A stretch of 5,985 bases of DNA from Treponema sp. (lineage in GTDB: Bacteria > Spirochaetota > Spirochaetia > Treponematales > Treponemataceae), in assembly GCA_022510885.1 (NCBI GenBank), contig JAFLSP010000110.1, positions 1-5,985 on the forward strand, written 5' to 3'. Each line of letters opens with the position of its first letter. The first letter of the stretch is position 1. The translations under genes were made by a program, and so were the position numbers. Of this stretch, positions 5,929 through 5,985 are shown in pieces. The notes under the pieces are model-generated. The model ran no database searches. It worked only from the letters and a program-made list of their open reading frames with translations, and was not told the origin of the DNA.

Positions 5929-5985
5929 CTACTGGGCGACCGTCTTGCAGGAAATTTCTTCTTTCAAAGCAAGCACTTCTTCCAA
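5929..5985 (-). CDS. C-terminal fragment of an unidentified protein (partial, cut by the right edge)
   Basis: Reading the minus strand from the window edge gives LEEVLALKEEISCKTVAQ followed by TAG at 5929-5931. This is a plausible amphipathic, acidic C-terminal helix, unlike the Cys/Pro/Arg-rich translation of the opposite strand. A strong stem-loop lies 12 nt downstream, as expected after a gene end. The 18 visible residues do not identify a family. The gene is upstream of the efflux operon on the same strand, but 171 bp and a candidate promoter separate them, so it is probably a separate transcription unit. Confidence 0.5.
   Translation of the reverse strand: MEEVLALKEEISCKTVAQ

Noticed and set aside
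5868..5985. Plus-strand open frame beginning MASCAGFCGG and running off the right edge, with a perfect TATAAT at 5831-5836 upstream.
   Set aside because: There is no matching -35 at normal spacing and only a weak ribosome site. It reads through the strong hairpin, and its composition is less protein-like than the minus-strand frame. It remains an outside possibility.
1..5985. CRISPR arrays, tRNA or rRNA genes, transposase genes or insertion-sequence ends.
   Set aside because: No regularly spaced repeats, clover-leaf arms, or transposase-like reading frames were seen. The window is a compact chromosomal-type operon with short flanks.

Overview
This window is almost wholly occupied by one minus-strand operon that encodes a complete tripartite RND efflux system plus a small fourth gene. 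Read in the direction of transcription (from high to low coordinates), the order is: a TolC-type outer-membrane channel (4462-5757), a periplasmic membrane-fusion (adaptor) protein (3508-4452), an inner-membrane RND transporter of the HAE1 type (407-3511) and a 94-residue protein with a PII/CutA-like pattern (123-407). The genes are very tightly packed: a 9-nt gap, then a 4-nt ATGA overlap, then a 1-nt TGATG overlap. Each of the three downstream genes has a good Shine-Dalgarno sequence lying inside or overlapping the end of the gene before it. They are therefore expected to be made from one mRNA with translational coupling.

The DNA is GC-rich (roughly 60% by eye). The outer-membrane channel and adaptor imply a diderm bacterium. 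Two features point tentatively to a spirochaete-like (Treponema/Borrelia-type) lineage: the channel-adaptor-pump gene order, which is that of the Borrelia besC-besA-besB locus, and an adaptor with no alpha-helical hairpin, as reported for BesA. No ribosomal or other marker gene is present, so the taxonomy is an inference only.

The flanks hold two gene fragments. At the left edge a short plus-strand reading frame ends at position 61 and converges on the operon. At the right edge a minus-strand frame ends at 5929, upstream of the operon. Between that frame and the channel gene lies a 171-bp intergenic region with a strong 36-nt hairpin (5881-5916) and a conspicuously AT-rich segment (about 5781-5840) that carries the probable operon promoter.

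How the parts should work together: the RND trimer takes up substrate from the periplasm or outer leaflet of the inner membrane using the proton gradient, the adaptor bridges it to the channel, and the channel conducts substrate out of the cell. The small distal protein is the least ordinary element. Its fold pattern and its coupling to the pump gene suggest a ligand-sensing or regulatory partner of the transporter, but this is not shown by the sequence alone.
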